Positions 51,846 to 60,989 of a DNA stretch of 64,000 nt are shown here, in pieces; within the stretch, counting starts at the first letter, position 1, and every line of letters starts with the position of its first letter. Below the pieces are notes generated by a model. That model searched no databases and was not told the origin of the DNA. It saw only the letters and a list, made by a program, of their open reading frames with translations. Origin of the DNA: CAZRCZ01 sp964598765 (lineage in GTDB: Bacteria > Sumerlaeota > Sumerlaeia > MVZB01 > JAJFLK01); NCBI GenBank assembly GCA_964598765.1, contig CAZRCZ010000002.1, forward strand, positions 62,001-126,000. The letters run 5' to 3'. A program made the position numbers and the translations under genes.

Positions 51846-53657
51846 ATGGCTCTTTGGCAAGACTTGGTGCGCGAACGATTCGGCGAATTGCGCGATCCCG
51901 GCGAGGACAAACAAATGCCGCTGGCCGACGCGATCCGCAAATTTGTCAAGCCGGGAATGAAAATCAATCCGGTCAGCCTTCAGGCGCGCCCTTGCGCCGC
52001 TGTCTATGAGCTTTGCCGGCAATTCGCGGGCAAAGACCCGCAATGGGAATTCATCTCCTCCTCGATGGGGGGAACCTACCTCGCGCTGATCCATTTGGGC
52101 TTGGTGAAAAAAATCATCGTCTCCTACGCCGGGGAAGGCTACCCCACCCCCGGTCCAAGTCCGATCATCTTTCGCGCGCTCGCCGCCAAAAAACTCGAAA
52201 TCGAAAACATGACGATGCTGACCGTCTCGCAACGGCTTTACGGAGGCGCGTTGGGGGTTCCGTTCACAACGACGCGGTCGCTCGCGGGAAGTTCCATCGG
52301 CGCGGAACTTCCCGGTTTCAAGGAAATCCCCGATCCTTTCGGTTCGGGACGATCCGCGGGATTGCTTCAATCCTACAATCCCGATCTCAGTTTTGTTCAC
52401 GTCTGGGCCGCCGATCCCGCGGGCAACGCCATCGCCTTCCCCCCCTACGGAGAAAACGTCTATGGCGCATTGGCCGCCAAAGAAGGGGTCGTTCTCACGG
52501 CCGATCACATCGTGGACACCGACTTTATTCGCAAACACGGCAATTTGGGGCGCATTCCGGCGGCGGTTGTTCGTTCGGTCAGCCATTGCCCCTTTGGCGC
52601 GCATCCTGCCGGAAGCTACGCCCGCAACATCCCTGAACTTAAACCCTATGGCAACGATTACGAGTTCATCAAGCGGCACCGCAAAGCGCAAACCGAGGTA
52701 AGAAATTACGAGGCATGGCTCAAGGAATGGCTCTTCGACGTCGGCGATCACAACGGCTACGTGAATAAACTCCGCGCCGAGGGACGGATTGACTACATTT
52801 ATTTCCAAGCCGACCCCGAAGGTTGGCGCAAGGAATTGGATGACGCCGCGGACCCGCTCTCCGATCCGCAACCTCCCAATGCGATTGAGACGATGATCGT
52901 CCAAGGCTCGCGGGTCATGGCGGACCGGATCCGAAATGCCGGCTACAAGACCGTCCTCGCCGGCGTCGGCCACGCGGGTCTGATGGCCACTCTGGCTTGG
53001 CATCGTTTGCGCGAGGAAGGGGTCGAATTCGAGCTGATGGCCGAGATCGGAATCTACGGCTACGATCCGCGTCCGGCCGATCCGTTCGTTTTCAATTACC
53101 GCAATCTGCCGGTGACGACCGCCCTAAGCGACATCATCGAGGCGCTCGGGATTCACACCGGCGGCGCGACCAATGCTTGCCTCGGAGCCATCGGCGCGGC
53201 GCAGATTGACCGCAACGGGAACGTCAACTCGACGCGCATGGGGGGTATGCACATCGTCGGGAGCGGCGGGGCCAACGACATCGCTTCCGCCGCGCGCGAG
53301 ACGATCGTCATCGCGCAACAGCGCAAAGGGCAATTCGTGGACAAGGTCGAATACGTCACCAGTTCCGGTCGCCATGTCGAGGTCGTTGTCACGACGATGG
53401 GGCGCTTCGAGAAGCGAGGCGGCGAGGATTTGAAGCTTACCGGATACTTCGGCTTCAACGGCTTCGACAAGGAGCAAGCCGTCCGCGAAATCAGGGAATG
53501 TTGCGGATGGAATCTGGAAATCGCCGACGACGTGGAGAGGCTGGACGATCCGACGGACGAAGAAGTCGCGCTGTTGCGCATCTACGATCCGCAACGGCTC
53601 TTCCTCGGCAAGGCCACGGAACGAACCGCCGCCGCGACCGTCGGCGCCGCGCGCTGA
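51846..53657 (+). CDS. Fused alpha/beta CoA-transferase, glutaconate CoA-transferase-like
   Basis: A 603-residue fusion of the two family I CoA-transferase subunits. The first half (1 to about 290) is GctA-like with FISSSMGGTYLALIHLG and GSSIGAELPGF; the second (about 350-603) is GctB-like with VMADRIRNAGYKTVLAGVGH and the catalytic Glu in LMAEIGIYGYDPRPADPF. It moves CoA between acyl donors and dicarboxylates or hydroxyacids; substrate unknown. GctA and GctB are separate in fermenters such as Acidaminococcus. AAAGGAGG precedes the ATG. Confidence 0.85.
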   Translation: MALWQDLVRERFGELRDPGEDKQMPLADAIRKFVKPGMKINPVSLQARPCAAVYELCRQFAGKDPQWEFISSSMGGTYLALIHLGLVKKIIVSYAGEGYPTPGPSPIIFRALAAKKLEIENMTMLTVSQRLYGGALGVPFTTTRSLAGSSIGAELPGFKEIPDPFGSGRSAGLLQSYNPDLSFVHVWAADPAGNAIAFPPYGENVYGALAAKEGVVLTADHIVDTDFIRKHGNLGRIPAAVVRSVSHCPFGAHPAGSYARNIPELKPYGNDYEFIKRHRKAQTEVRNYEAWLKEWLFDVGDHNGYVNKLRAEGRIDYIYFQADPEGWRKELDDAADPLSDPQPPNAIETMIVQGSRVMADRIRNAGYKTVLAGVGHAGLMATLAWHRLREEGVEFELMAEIGIYGYDPRPADPFVFNYRNLPVTTALSDIIEALGIHTGGATNACLGAIGAAQIDRNGNVNSTRMGGMHIVGSGGANDIASAARETIVIAQQRKGQFVDKVEYVTSSGRHVEVVVTTMGRFEKRGGEDLKLTGYFGFNGFDKEQAVREIRECCGWNLEIADDVERLDDPTDEEVALLRIYDPQRLFLGKATERTAAATVGAAR

Positions 53658-53744
53658 AAATATATCCGCGCAAGTTGAATGGGAGAATCCCGCTCTGAAG
53701 GGCTTATCGCCCGCATGTTCATTGTGTTATATCTTTAATCGTTC

Positions 53745-53821
53745 GCCCTCGTAGCTCAGATGGATAGAGCACGGGATTCCTAATCCCGGGGTCGTGGGTT
53801 CAAATCCCGCCGAGGGCGCCA
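53745..53821 (+). tRNA. tRNA-Arg (CCT)
   Basis: Cloverleaf: acceptor GCCCTCG/CGAGGGC, D arm with GATGGATAGAGC, anticodon stem CGGGA/TCCCG with loop TTCCTAA giving anticodon CCT, T arm GTTCAAATC. Discriminator G and an encoded CCA. Confidence 0.95.
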
Positions 53822-53939
53822 TGCCTTCCTCCCGCGTTCCGATAAATTACGCCCGACGAAGCAATCCCGCTTGATCCTCCCCCGCGATCTTGGCTAGATT
53901 GACCCCGTTCCAACAGGGATTGGAATTTCGGTGTAAGTC

Positions 53940-55046
53940 ATGGCTCGCGTCGCTCTGCAAAACGTCATCAAGCTCTATCCCGGCGTTCAAAAGCCCGCCG
54001 TGGATTCGGTCACGGTTGAAGTCAAGGATTTGGAATTTTTGGTGCTGGTCGGGCCGTCAGGGTGCGGAAAATCCACGACCCTGCGGTTGGTGGCCGGATT
54101 GGAGAAGGCAGTGTCGGGCGACATTTTCATCGGCGAGCGGCGCGTAAACGACGTCCGGCCCAAGGATCGCGACATCGCCATGATTTTTCAAAATTACGCG
54201 CTCTACCCCCACATGACGGCGTATCAAAATCTGGCGTTTCCGCTCAAGATGCGCAAATTTCCCAAGCCCGAAATTGACCGCCGCGTGCGCGAGGCCGCCG
54301 AGATGCTGGGGATCACCGAGCTTTTGGACCGCAAGCCCAAGGCGCTGTCGGGCGGTCAACGACAGAGAGTCGCCGTCGGCCGGGCGATTGTGCGGAAGCC
54401 GCAGGTTTTTCTTTTCGACGAGCCGCTCTCCAACCTCGACGCCAAGATGCGCGTGGTCATGCGCGCCGAAATCGCCAAGCTTCATCGCCGCCTTCAAACG
54501 ACGATGATCTACGTCACGCACGACCAGATCGAGGCGATGACGATGGGAGATCGGATCGTCGTGATGCACGAGGGGAAAGTTCAACAGATGGACAATCCCA
54601 AAACGATCTACGACAGACCGGTCAACAAGTTTGTGGCGGGATTCATCGGATCGCCGCCGATGAATTTCTTGTCGGGAGAATTGAAAAGCGAAGGAGACGA
54701 CTTGCGGTTCGAGAGCGGCCCCGTTCGAATGAAAATTCCGACGCAACATCGCCCGGCGCTCCAAGAACGCCAGAGCGCAAAAATTCTTTTGGGAATCCGC
54801 CCGGAGGATTTCTCCGATCAATTCCCCGCGTTGCCAAATAATTCTTGGTCCGAAATTCAATCGGAGGTCGAGGACATCGAGCCGCTGGGAGCGGAAGTCA
54901 TTCTGCACGTCGCCGCCGGAACTTCCCGCCTCACCGCCCGACTCGGTCCCGAAACGCAGGCGCATATCGGCCAACCCAAAAATCTCTGGCTGAATCTGGC
55001 CAAGGCGCACTTCTTCGACGCCGAAACCGAACGGCGAATCGGCTAA
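53940..55046 (+). CDS. Sugar ABC transporter ATP-binding protein (MsmK/UgpC-like)
   Basis: A 368-residue CUT1-type ATPase. Walker A GPSGCGKST (38-46), Q-loop IFQNYALYPHM, signature LSGGQRQRVAVGRAI, Walker B VFLFDEPLSNLDAKMR and a C-terminal TOBE/MalK-like domain (FVAGFIGSPPMNFLSGEL, ILLGIRPEDFSD). It lacks nearby permeases or a binding protein. In several lineages one such ATPase (MsmX) serves many sugar transporters, which would fit an isolated gene. Confidence 0.92.
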   Translation: MARVALQNVIKLYPGVQKPAVDSVTVEVKDLEFLVLVGPSGCGKSTTLRLVAGLEKAVSGDIFIGERRVNDVRPKDRDIAMIFQNYALYPHMTAYQNLAFPLKMRKFPKPEIDRRVREAAEMLGITELLDRKPKALSGGQRQRVAVGRAIVRKPQVFLFDEPLSNLDAKMRVVMRAEIAKLHRRLQTTMIYVTHDQIEAMTMGDRIVVMHEGKVQQMDNPKTIYDRPVNKFVAGFIGSPPMNFLSGELKSEGDDLRFESGPVRMKIPTQHRPALQERQSAKILLGIRPEDFSDQFPALPNNSWSEIQSEVEDIEPLGAEVILHVAAGTSRLTARLGPETQAHIGQPKNLWLNLAKAHFFDAETERRIG

Positions 55047-55064
55047 TCGAGTAAAATTGTTCGG

Positions 55065-55817
55065 CTACTTGCCGTCCTTGAGAGGACGAATCCAGATGTT
55101 GCGGTATTTGACCGTGCAACCGTGGTCTTGGAGGACTAGCGGACCGTCGCTCGCGGCTTCCTTGAAATGCGAGGCGGTCGTCGAGCCGCCGACCTCGGCG
55201 TGATCCTGTACCAGAACGCCATTGTGCAAAACCGTTAGCGTCGCGGGAGAAAGGCGTCCGCCGTCGGCGGAAAATTTCGGCGCCCGGAAAATCACGTCAT
55301 AGCTCTGCCATTGCTCCGGCGGACGGCAGGCATTGACCAGCGGCGGATGATAACCGTAGAGTGCGCCGCATTGGCCGTTGTGGTAGGTTTCGCTCTGATA
55401 GGAATCCAAGACCTGCACCTCGTAGCGCCCCTGAAGATAAACGCCACTGTTGCCGCGATCCTGTCCCTTGGCGTTGGGCATCAGGGGAACGGCGAACTCG
55501 ACGTGAAGCTGGACGTCGCCGAATTTTTCCTTCGTCATGATATCCCCGGTCCCCGGCTTGACGGTCATCACGCCGTCGGCCAAGGTCCAGAAAACGTCCT
55601 TCCCGTTGTGGTGAATCCAGTGGGCAAAATTCTTGCCGTCAAAAAGAACAATGGCGTCGGAAGGGGGAAGGTTGGATTGCTCCCCCGGCGTGACGACCGG
55701 CGGCGCGGGGGATTTGTCTTCTTCGGCGTATGCCAAAGATATGCCGGCGACAATTCCCGCCAAAACAAAGGACCGGAATCCCCGAAATATTTGGGCTGAA
55801 AAAATTCTGTTATTCAT
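55065..55817 (-). CDS. Secreted DUF1080 (3-keto-disaccharide hydrolase-like) protein
   Basis: A 250-residue exported protein. Signal peptide FVLAGIVAGISLAYA, then a concanavalin-like beta sandwich of the DUF1080 type: IVLFDGKNFAHWIH, GDIMTKEKFGDVQLHVEF, NSGVYLQGRYEVQVLDS and WIRPLKDGK. Family members are abundant in Planctomycetes and some hydrolyse 3-keto-glycosides. GGGAGCAGAGACAATC precedes the ATG. It is convergent with the ABC ATPase, and a repeat hairpin lies upstream of its start. Confidence 0.88.
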   Translation of the reverse strand: MNNRIFSAQIFRGFRSFVLAGIVAGISLAYAEEDKSPAPPVVTPGEQSNLPPSDAIVLFDGKNFAHWIHHNGKDVFWTLADGVMTVKPGTGDIMTKEKFGDVQLHVEFAVPLMPNAKGQDRGNSGVYLQGRYEVQVLDSYQSETYHNGQCGALYGYHPPLVNACRPPEQWQSYDVIFRAPKFSADGGRLSPATLTVLHNGVLVQDHAEVGGSTTASHFKEAASDGPLVLQDHGCTVKYRNIWIRPLKDGK

Positions 55818-55850
55818 GATTGTCTCTGCTCCCTTGATCCAAAGAAATTA

Positions 55851-55926
55851 AACGCAAAGACGCAAAGTCGCAAGGAGGTTGTCGAAACACCCATGGCGTC
55901 CTTGCGTCTTTGCGCCTTTGCGTTTT
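55851..55926. repeat. NTKTQRHKE-type palindromic repeat (complete hairpin)
   Basis: AAACGCAAAGACGCAAAG (55851-55868) pairs with the arm ending at 55926 in 17 of 18 positions. It separates the DUF1080 and prmC genes. Confidence 0.85.
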
Positions 55927-55973
55927 ATTCCGAGGTCGAGCGTCTCATCCTCATGATTCAATCAAATTCTATT

Positions 55974-56909
55974 TCAAATGCCCTCGACCTCGAGAACGCG
56001 GGGAATGCCGGCCAGATCGGGATGGAAGGCGACGAGCCGGAGATGGGAATTGGCTTCGACCAATTTCTGAACCGAAGGCTGTTGTCCGAATCCAATTTCC
56101 AATAACATCGCCCCGTCGGAATTGAGAAAATCCGAGGCGCCGCCGATCAATTCGCGCAGACGATCCAATCCCTCCTGTCCGGCGAAAAGCGCCGTCGCCG
56201 GTTCCCATCGGCTGATTTCGGGCGCGAGATTAGCGCGGTCGGCTTCGGCAAGATAAGGAGGATTGGAGCAAATGCAATCGAACTTTTCCGCAAGTCCCGC
56301 GAGCATCGAGCTACCCAAAGAGAGACGAAATTCGATGCGGTCCGCGACGCCGCGGCGCTCCGCGTTCTTTCGCGCCGTCTCCAGCGCGTCGGAAGAAACG
56401 TCGGTGGCGGTCCATTTGGCGGCGATCCCTTTTTTCAGTTGCTCATGCGCGGCGGAGACCGCGATCGTGCCGGAGCCGGTTCCCAAATCGGCCAGCTTGA
56501 GCGGGGTGCTGCTTCCAGTCCGCGCCGTCTTCGCCTCGGACCATTGAATAACACGATCCACGATCAATTCAGTTTCCGGGCGCGGAATTAAAACGGCGCG
56601 GGAAACGTCAAAGCGCAAACCGTAAAATTCCTTGTGACCGAGAATGTAGGCCAGAGGTTCGCGTTCGCGTCGGCGGGTCAGCATCGCGCGCGATTTGTCG
56701 CGCGATTTCTGATCGAGCGGACGATGAAGATTCATGTAGAGGCCGAGACGGTCCAAACCGAGACACTCGGCCAGAATTAGTTCCATCTCCAAACGCGCCG
56801 AGGAAATTCCGAGCGAACGGAGGAATTCCGTTCCCCTTCTCAACGCAGTTTCGACCGACAAATCATCGGATACGTTCGGCGACGACGTTGCGGCAACAGG
56901 GGAATTCAA
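55974..56909 (-). CDS. prmC: Peptide chain release factor N5-glutamine methyltransferase
   Basis: A 311-residue enzyme that methylates the GGQ glutamine of release factors. The N-terminal helical domain is followed by SAM motif DLGTGSGTIAVS (141-152) and the substrate motif NPPY (216-219). The partner prfA is not adjacent. It begins with TTG at 56909, 16 bp after the XdhC-MobA stop codon; a GAGG lies too far upstream to be sure. Confidence 0.93.
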   Translation of the reverse strand: MNSPVAATSSPNVSDDLSVETALRRGTEFLRSLGISSARLEMELILAECLGLDRLGLYMNLHRPLDQKSRDKSRAMLTRRREREPLAYILGHKEFYGLRFDVSRAVLIPRPETELIVDRVIQWSEAKTARTGSSTPLKLADLGTGSGTIAVSAAHEQLKKGIAAKWTATDVSSDALETARKNAERRGVADRIEFRLSLGSSMLAGLAEKFDCICSNPPYLAEADRANLAPEISRWEPATALFAGQEGLDRLRELIGGASDFLNSDGAMLLEIGFGQQPSVQKLVEANSHLRLVAFHPDLAGIPRVLEVEGI

Positions 56910-56925
56910 GAGAAGAACTCAAACC

Positions 56926-58320
56926 TCAACCGAGGGCATCGGCGTAGTCTTCGGGCGTGTTGAGATTGCTCAGCGCCGCCGAATCGGCGATTTCCAAGAC
57001 CGCTTTGAAATTTTCGGGCAGATCACGAACGAGATGATCCAACCGCGCGGTTCTGGGGTCGGCGGCGAGGATCAACGCGAACATGCGTTGATCCAGAATA
57101 ATCGGATGGCCGTGACGCGGCGGTTCCGCCGTTTCATGCGCGGAAAGAACAGGTCGCGTGATCCACGCGCTAGTCGCCTCGTGCCGATCCCACAGGGCGG
57201 AAATCCAAGGCTCATCCAGCGGCGTCATATCCACCGGCGCGACGAGAAGCGAATCCAAATCGGCGTGTTCTTGAATCAGGGCGCGCAAACCCAATTGAAG
57301 CGAGGCGAACATCGGCGCGCTTGGATCGGGATTAATGATTCGATGTCCCGGCGGAATGATTTTTTCCGCTTCCTCTCGGACCGCTTCGGGAAAAACCCCT
57401 TTCCAAGTCTCCGCTCCGGCATCCGCGTAATTTTTCGCATGAGCCAAAATGAGCGGTTCGCCCTTGAAATCGAGACCTCCCTTCCAACGCCCCATTCTGC
57501 GTGAAGCTCCCCCCGCCAAAATCAGAGCGGCGCGCGGACCGGGCGAGCGCTCGGCGGATTGAACCTGAATTCGAGGCGTTTGGCCGTGATACAGTCCCAA
57601 CAACTGAGCCGCGACGCCGACGGCGATTTCCTGCGGCGATTTGCCCAGCTTTGGATCGCCGATGGGAGAAACAATCCGCGCCAATTCGTCCGCCGTAAAA
57701 CCCTTGGCGGCCATGCGGCTTCGGAATCGCGACCATTTGGCCCGGCTTCCGATCAATCCAATCCAAAGAAACGGATATCGAAGCGCGAGTTGGCAAAGCG
57801 CCTGATCGGTTGGGTGGTCGTGCGTCATGATGAGAAGGTAGGTGTGTTGAGCGCGGTCACTCCATTCGCGGAGAAATGCCTCCGGGTCGTCGGCGACGGC
57901 TTGGATTTGTTTGGGAAAACGCTCCGGCGACGACCACTCCTTGCGCGGGTCAACTATCGTGACCCTGAGAGGGGTCTCCGCCAGAATCCCGGCCAGCGCG
58001 GTTGAGACATGCCCCGCGCCGCAGATCAAAACCTCACGCGGCGGCAATCGCTTGGCGAGAAAGACGCGAACGTATCCGCCGCAACATTGGCCGAGCGCGG
58101 CGGAAAGCGGAAATTCCAAGAAAGCCGTCTTGAGGTTCGGATCGTTCCATAGCCGATCGGCTTCTTCGAGCGATTTTTGCTCCAAGTTTCCCCCTCCGAT
58201 GGTTCCCTCGATTTTTCCATTGGGAAGCCAACGCATGACGCTACCCGGCTCGCGCGGGGCGGAGCCTTTCACGTCAACGACGGTGATTTCAACGCATGGC
58301 TCGGAATTCATGGGTTTCAT
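56926..58320 (-). CDS. XdhC/CoxI-family protein fused to MobA/MocA-like nucleotidyltransferase
   Basis: A 464-residue fusion. Residues 1-247 are XdhC-like: an N-terminal CoxI segment with SAPREPGSVMRWLPNG and the GQCCGG pair (Cys79-Cys80), then a Rossmann part (VLICGAGHVSTALAGI, GLIGSRAKWSRFR). Residues 264-464 are an NTP transferase: LILAGGASRRMGRWKG with the K of the signature. XdhC inserts and helps sulfurate the molybdenum cofactor for xanthine-dehydrogenase-type enzymes; MocA/MobA adds CMP or GMP. The fusion couples maturation and insertion. The ATG at 58320 is preferred; an in-frame ATG is at 58311. Confidence 0.87.
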   Translation of the reverse strand: MKPMNSEPCVEITVVDVKGSAPREPGSVMRWLPNGKIEGTIGGGNLEQKSLEEADRLWNDPNLKTAFLEFPLSAALGQCCGGYVRVFLAKRLPPREVLICGAGHVSTALAGILAETPLRVTIVDPRKEWSSPERFPKQIQAVADDPEAFLREWSDRAQHTYLLIMTHDHPTDQALCQLALRYPFLWIGLIGSRAKWSRFRSRMAAKGFTADELARIVSPIGDPKLGKSPQEIAVGVAAQLLGLYHGQTPRIQVQSAERSPGPRAALILAGGASRRMGRWKGGLDFKGEPLILAHAKNYADAGAETWKGVFPEAVREEAEKIIPPGHRIINPDPSAPMFASLQLGLRALIQEHADLDSLLVAPVDMTPLDEPWISALWDRHEATSAWITRPVLSAHETAEPPRHGHPIILDQRMFALILAADPRTARLDHLVRDLPENFKAVLEIADSAALSNLNTPEDYADALG

Positions 58321-58349
58321 CTTATACGGTTGACTTGATAGATCAAAGA

Positions 58350-58427
58350 TTAAACACGAAGGCACGAAGGTCACAATGTCCCTTATTCTTTGTGATCTTT
58401 GTGCCTTCTTCGTGCCTTTGTGTTTAA
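58350..58427. repeat. NTKTQRHKE-type palindromic repeat (complete hairpin)
   Basis: TTAAACAC (58350-58357) and GTGTTTAA (58420-58427) are the perfect outer ends. Between them, AAGGCACGAAGG and CCTTCTTCGTGCC arms pair with small bulges. Lies between the XdhC-MobA gene and the SGNH hydrolase. Confidence 0.85.
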
Positions 58428-58443
58428 CATCTTCCTCCGCGTC

Positions 58444-59592
58444 CTATTGCGGCGTTGGAGGCTTTTCAGAATTCAGCGGCCAAGGCAAAAGATTTTTTTC
58501 GCGCGCCCGCCCGACAACGCACCTCGCCAGCAGTTCCCCCCCTTGGCGCGAATAATGAAGTCCATCCACGAACGTGATGCCCGTCGCGGAAGCCAAGGCG
58601 TCGCCGCACCAGATGAATTTCTCCCCGAATTTGCCCGTTTGGCTCCATTGCTCAAACATCGGATAACCCCATTGAATCAATTCGCCGCTGATCCCAATGT
58701 GGGTGAAGGGAAATGTTTCGGGGTTCATCGGGAAGTGCATGAACGGAACGGGCTGGGCGACGAATATCACCGGAACGCCGTATTTTTCCGCGACCGCCGT
58801 CGTCATTCTCAGATTTTGCAGATAGCGGTTGAGGACTTGCTCGGCGAGCGAAACATTCTCGCGCCCCTTGAATTCAGGTTGCGGAGGACGAGGAGGAAGG
58901 TCGGGAGCAAGGAGAACGGCAAGCCGGCCGGACAGTTGCGGGTTGCCGTTGGGATAGAAGAAGTCGTTGACGCCGTCCACGAAAATGGCGAGGTCGGGAA
59001 CAAAACCCTTCACCAGAAGCGTTTCAAAAAGGATGCGCTCCTGAGAGGAGAAATAATAGCCGCATCCGAAATTGTAGCACTGAACCGATTGGCGGGGATA
59101 AAGGGAGTTCAGCTGATTTTGGATTGCGCAGGGAAGCGCGTCCTCGTTTTTGACGTCATAGCCGAAGGTGGTCGAGCCGCCGAAGACGAAAACCACGCGA
59201 TCCCGTTTGCTCGGCGGCCACGGCTGATAAGTCAGCCCCTTGCGAAAGCCCGCGTCGGTCACCTCGATGAATTTGGTCTTGGTCGGCGCGACCCGAAATT
59301 CCACGAACGGCTCATAGACCATGCGCAGGCGATAGGAATCCCGCTGAAGGAGATCAATGTCCGCGGGACTCAGATCGGGATAGACCTTCGTAAAATCCGT
59401 TTCGGGATAGTCCCCTTGGATGATGTTGTTCCGATATTCGCTGATGGTTTTCCCCGCTCCGAGGGGCACGGCCCATTGCGGATGTTTCACCATCCAGATC
59501 ATCACGCCGGACAACAGGACCACGAGCAGGACCAAAAGTACGATGATCCGAAAGGACCAAATCAGATGATTGCATTTCTTCTCGGCGGGCAT
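58444..59592 (-). CDS. Membrane-anchored SGNH/GDSL hydrolase
   Basis: A 382-residue protein. One membrane segment (about 15-35, IIVLLVLLVVLLSGVMIWM) anchors an SGNH domain: block I GGSTTFG with the nucleophile Ser, block III GVNDFF with the Asn, and block V VDGLHYS with the Asp-His pair. It would deacylate or hydrolyse an ester on a lipid, glycan or peptidoglycan acetyl group. GAGGGTGGACTCTGT precedes the ATG at 59592. It is divergent from the next gene across a repeat-rich gap. Confidence 0.87.
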   Translation of the reverse strand: MPAEKKCNHLIWSFRIIVLLVLLVVLLSGVMIWMVKHPQWAVPLGAGKTISEYRNNIIQGDYPETDFTKVYPDLSPADIDLLQRDSYRLRMVYEPFVEFRVAPTKTKFIEVTDAGFRKGLTYQPWPPSKRDRVVFVFGGSTTFGYDVKNEDALPCAIQNQLNSLYPRQSVQCYNFGCGYYFSSQERILFETLLVKGFVPDLAIFVDGVNDFFYPNGNPQLSGRLAVLLAPDLPPRPPQPEFKGRENVSLAEQVLNRYLQNLRMTTAVAEKYGVPVIFVAQPVPFMHFPMNPETFPFTHIGISGELIQWGYPMFEQWSQTGKFGEKFIWCGDALASATGITFVDGLHYSRQGGELLARCVVGRAREKNLLPWPLNSEKPPTPQ

Positions 59593-59906
59593 ACAGAGTC
59601 CACCCTCAACAATAAGCCAAGGGAAACGGGAAAAGACAATGGGAAAGGGCACATCCCACAATTGCGTTTGTTTGCGCCGAAATTGGCAACCAACCCATCC
59701 GTAGCCGCGGTAGCGGCGGAACAATTCCAGCCCCGCTCGTAAGAGCGGGGTAAAAACCCCTCTAAACGCCTCCAGCCCCGGAGAGGCAGCATAAGTTTTC
59801 CCTTTGTCCTCAAACCATTACAGTATGCGGCCACGGAAAACGACGGCTTGAATGTATTATCCGTAGAGTGGAGAATCCGTCCTCAATAACTTCGGCTATT
59901 GTTCCC
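59593..59906. other. Repeat-rich divergent gap
   Basis: About 310 bp. It contains the palindrome cluster listed next and no gene. A short AT-rich stretch (TAGAGTGGAGAATCC) precedes the next gene. Confidence 0.5.
59731..59800. repeat. Tandem hairpin repeat, CCCCGCTC-GTAA-GAGCGGGG type
   Basis: CCCCGCTC (59731-59738) and GAGCGGGG (59743-59750) enclose a GTAA tetraloop; a GGGG/CCCC pairing and the GCCTCC/GGAGAGGC hairpin follow directly. Confidence 0.75.
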
Positions 59907-60827
59907 ATGATGCGAACGCAATGGAATCGTCTTCTTGCATGGTATCGCCATCCCGATCAGGAATTGTTGCGGATGGAGATGCGCTGGACGATGCGGTGGC
60001 TTCGGCGCTGGCAACTGATCGCGCTGATGCTCATTTGCCTGCTTATCCCCGTTGTCACCGCGATAAACACTCTCAGCATAAATCAAACTCCCCAAGCAGG
60101 AGCCTCAACGGGATCATTTGTGGGAGGACCAACTTCGTCCACAATCGTATCTTATCGTTTGCCCGCGTTTGGCTCGATGGGGATGATCCCTTGGCTCATT
60201 CATTATGGACTTTGGATTCACCTCCTTCGGCGAAGAACATTGCGCCTTTTTCGCAAGGACCGGCTTCATGACATATTTCTTACGCCCATTCGGACAAAGG
60301 AGCTTTGGCCTGCTTTGCTCTGCGCGCCCGTTCTGGCACGAATTGTTTTTCTACTACTCGGTCAAATGGGATGGATTTGGATCATGGCTGTCTCGCTGTC
60401 AGGCAAATCTCCGGGATGGATCTCGTCATACTACCAAAGCAATGGGATTGATTCGGTCGGAGTTTGGAAAGCGTGGTTATTTTATCCGCTGAGTTTCTTC
60501 TGCGCAGTTATCTACCTACCGGCCATCACGGCGTTTGTGGCTTGGCTTATCGTCCCGCTTGATGGCGCCGTCTCTATCGTTTTACTCGGTTTGCTTGGCT
60601 GGGGCGTCACCGGCATTCCCAACGCGGTTATTTTTATCGCTTATGTGATGGTTTCATTGGCAGGTTTCCCCACGACTCCTTCGTCGGCTTCACTTTACTC
60701 CGTGATTCTTATCGTCTTTCCCCTTATGAAAATCCTCATGTCCCTCCTCGTATTTCGCATCAGCCTCAAAGGTCTGCGTGGGCCCAAGGTTTTAGAGAGA
60801 TTGCGTCAAGTTGTGGAAAAACCCTGA
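59907..60827 (+). CDS. Integral membrane protein of unknown function
   Basis: About 306 residues with six or so membrane segments, for example LIALMLICLLIPVVTAINTL, IVFLLLGQMGWIWIMAVSL and VIFIAYVMVSLAGF. The general layout, a long first loop and clustered C-terminal helices, resembles ABC-2 or DUF-type permeases but no family motif was found. The ATG at 59907 is a guess; a GTG at 59868 would add 13 residues. Its base use is slightly more AT-rich than its neighbours. Confidence 0.6.
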   Translation: MMRTQWNRLLAWYRHPDQELLRMEMRWTMRWLRRWQLIALMLICLLIPVVTAINTLSINQTPQAGASTGSFVGGPTSSTIVSYRLPAFGSMGMIPWLIHYGLWIHLLRRRTLRLFRKDRLHDIFLTPIRTKELWPALLCAPVLARIVFLLLGQMGWIWIMAVSLSGKSPGWISSYYQSNGIDSVGVWKAWLFYPLSFFCAVIYLPAITAFVAWLIVPLDGAVSIVLLGLLGWGVTGIPNAVIFIAYVMVSLAGFPTTPSSASLYSVILIVFPLMKILMSLLVFRISLKGLRGPKVLERLRQVVEKP

Positions 60828-60912
60828 CGAGGAATTGATAAAACCGGACGGAGCGCAATCTTATCCGCGTTCCTCCGTTGAGTCCGTGTCCAATTTTCGA
60901 CGCATCAACTTC

Positions 60913-60932
60913 TATAATTCAGAAGCTGAATT
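60913..60932 (+). promoter_or_regulatory. Candidate -10 box overlapping a palindrome
   Basis: TATAAT (60913-60918) overlaps AATTCAG/CTGAATT (60916-60932), a perfect 7-bp palindrome with a 3-base spacer, 58 bp before the next gene. No -35 hexamer is clear. Could be an operator for the glycosyltransferase/exporter unit. Confidence 0.3.
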
Positions 60933-60989
60933 TGTTTATGATTCCCCCATTCTTCGGGACGCCCTCCGGAGCGCGGTCCCAAGTTCGCC

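Noticed and set aside
58399..59742. 447-codon plus-strand frame
   Set aside because: Antisense of the SGNH hydrolase, and it begins inside a dispersed repeat.
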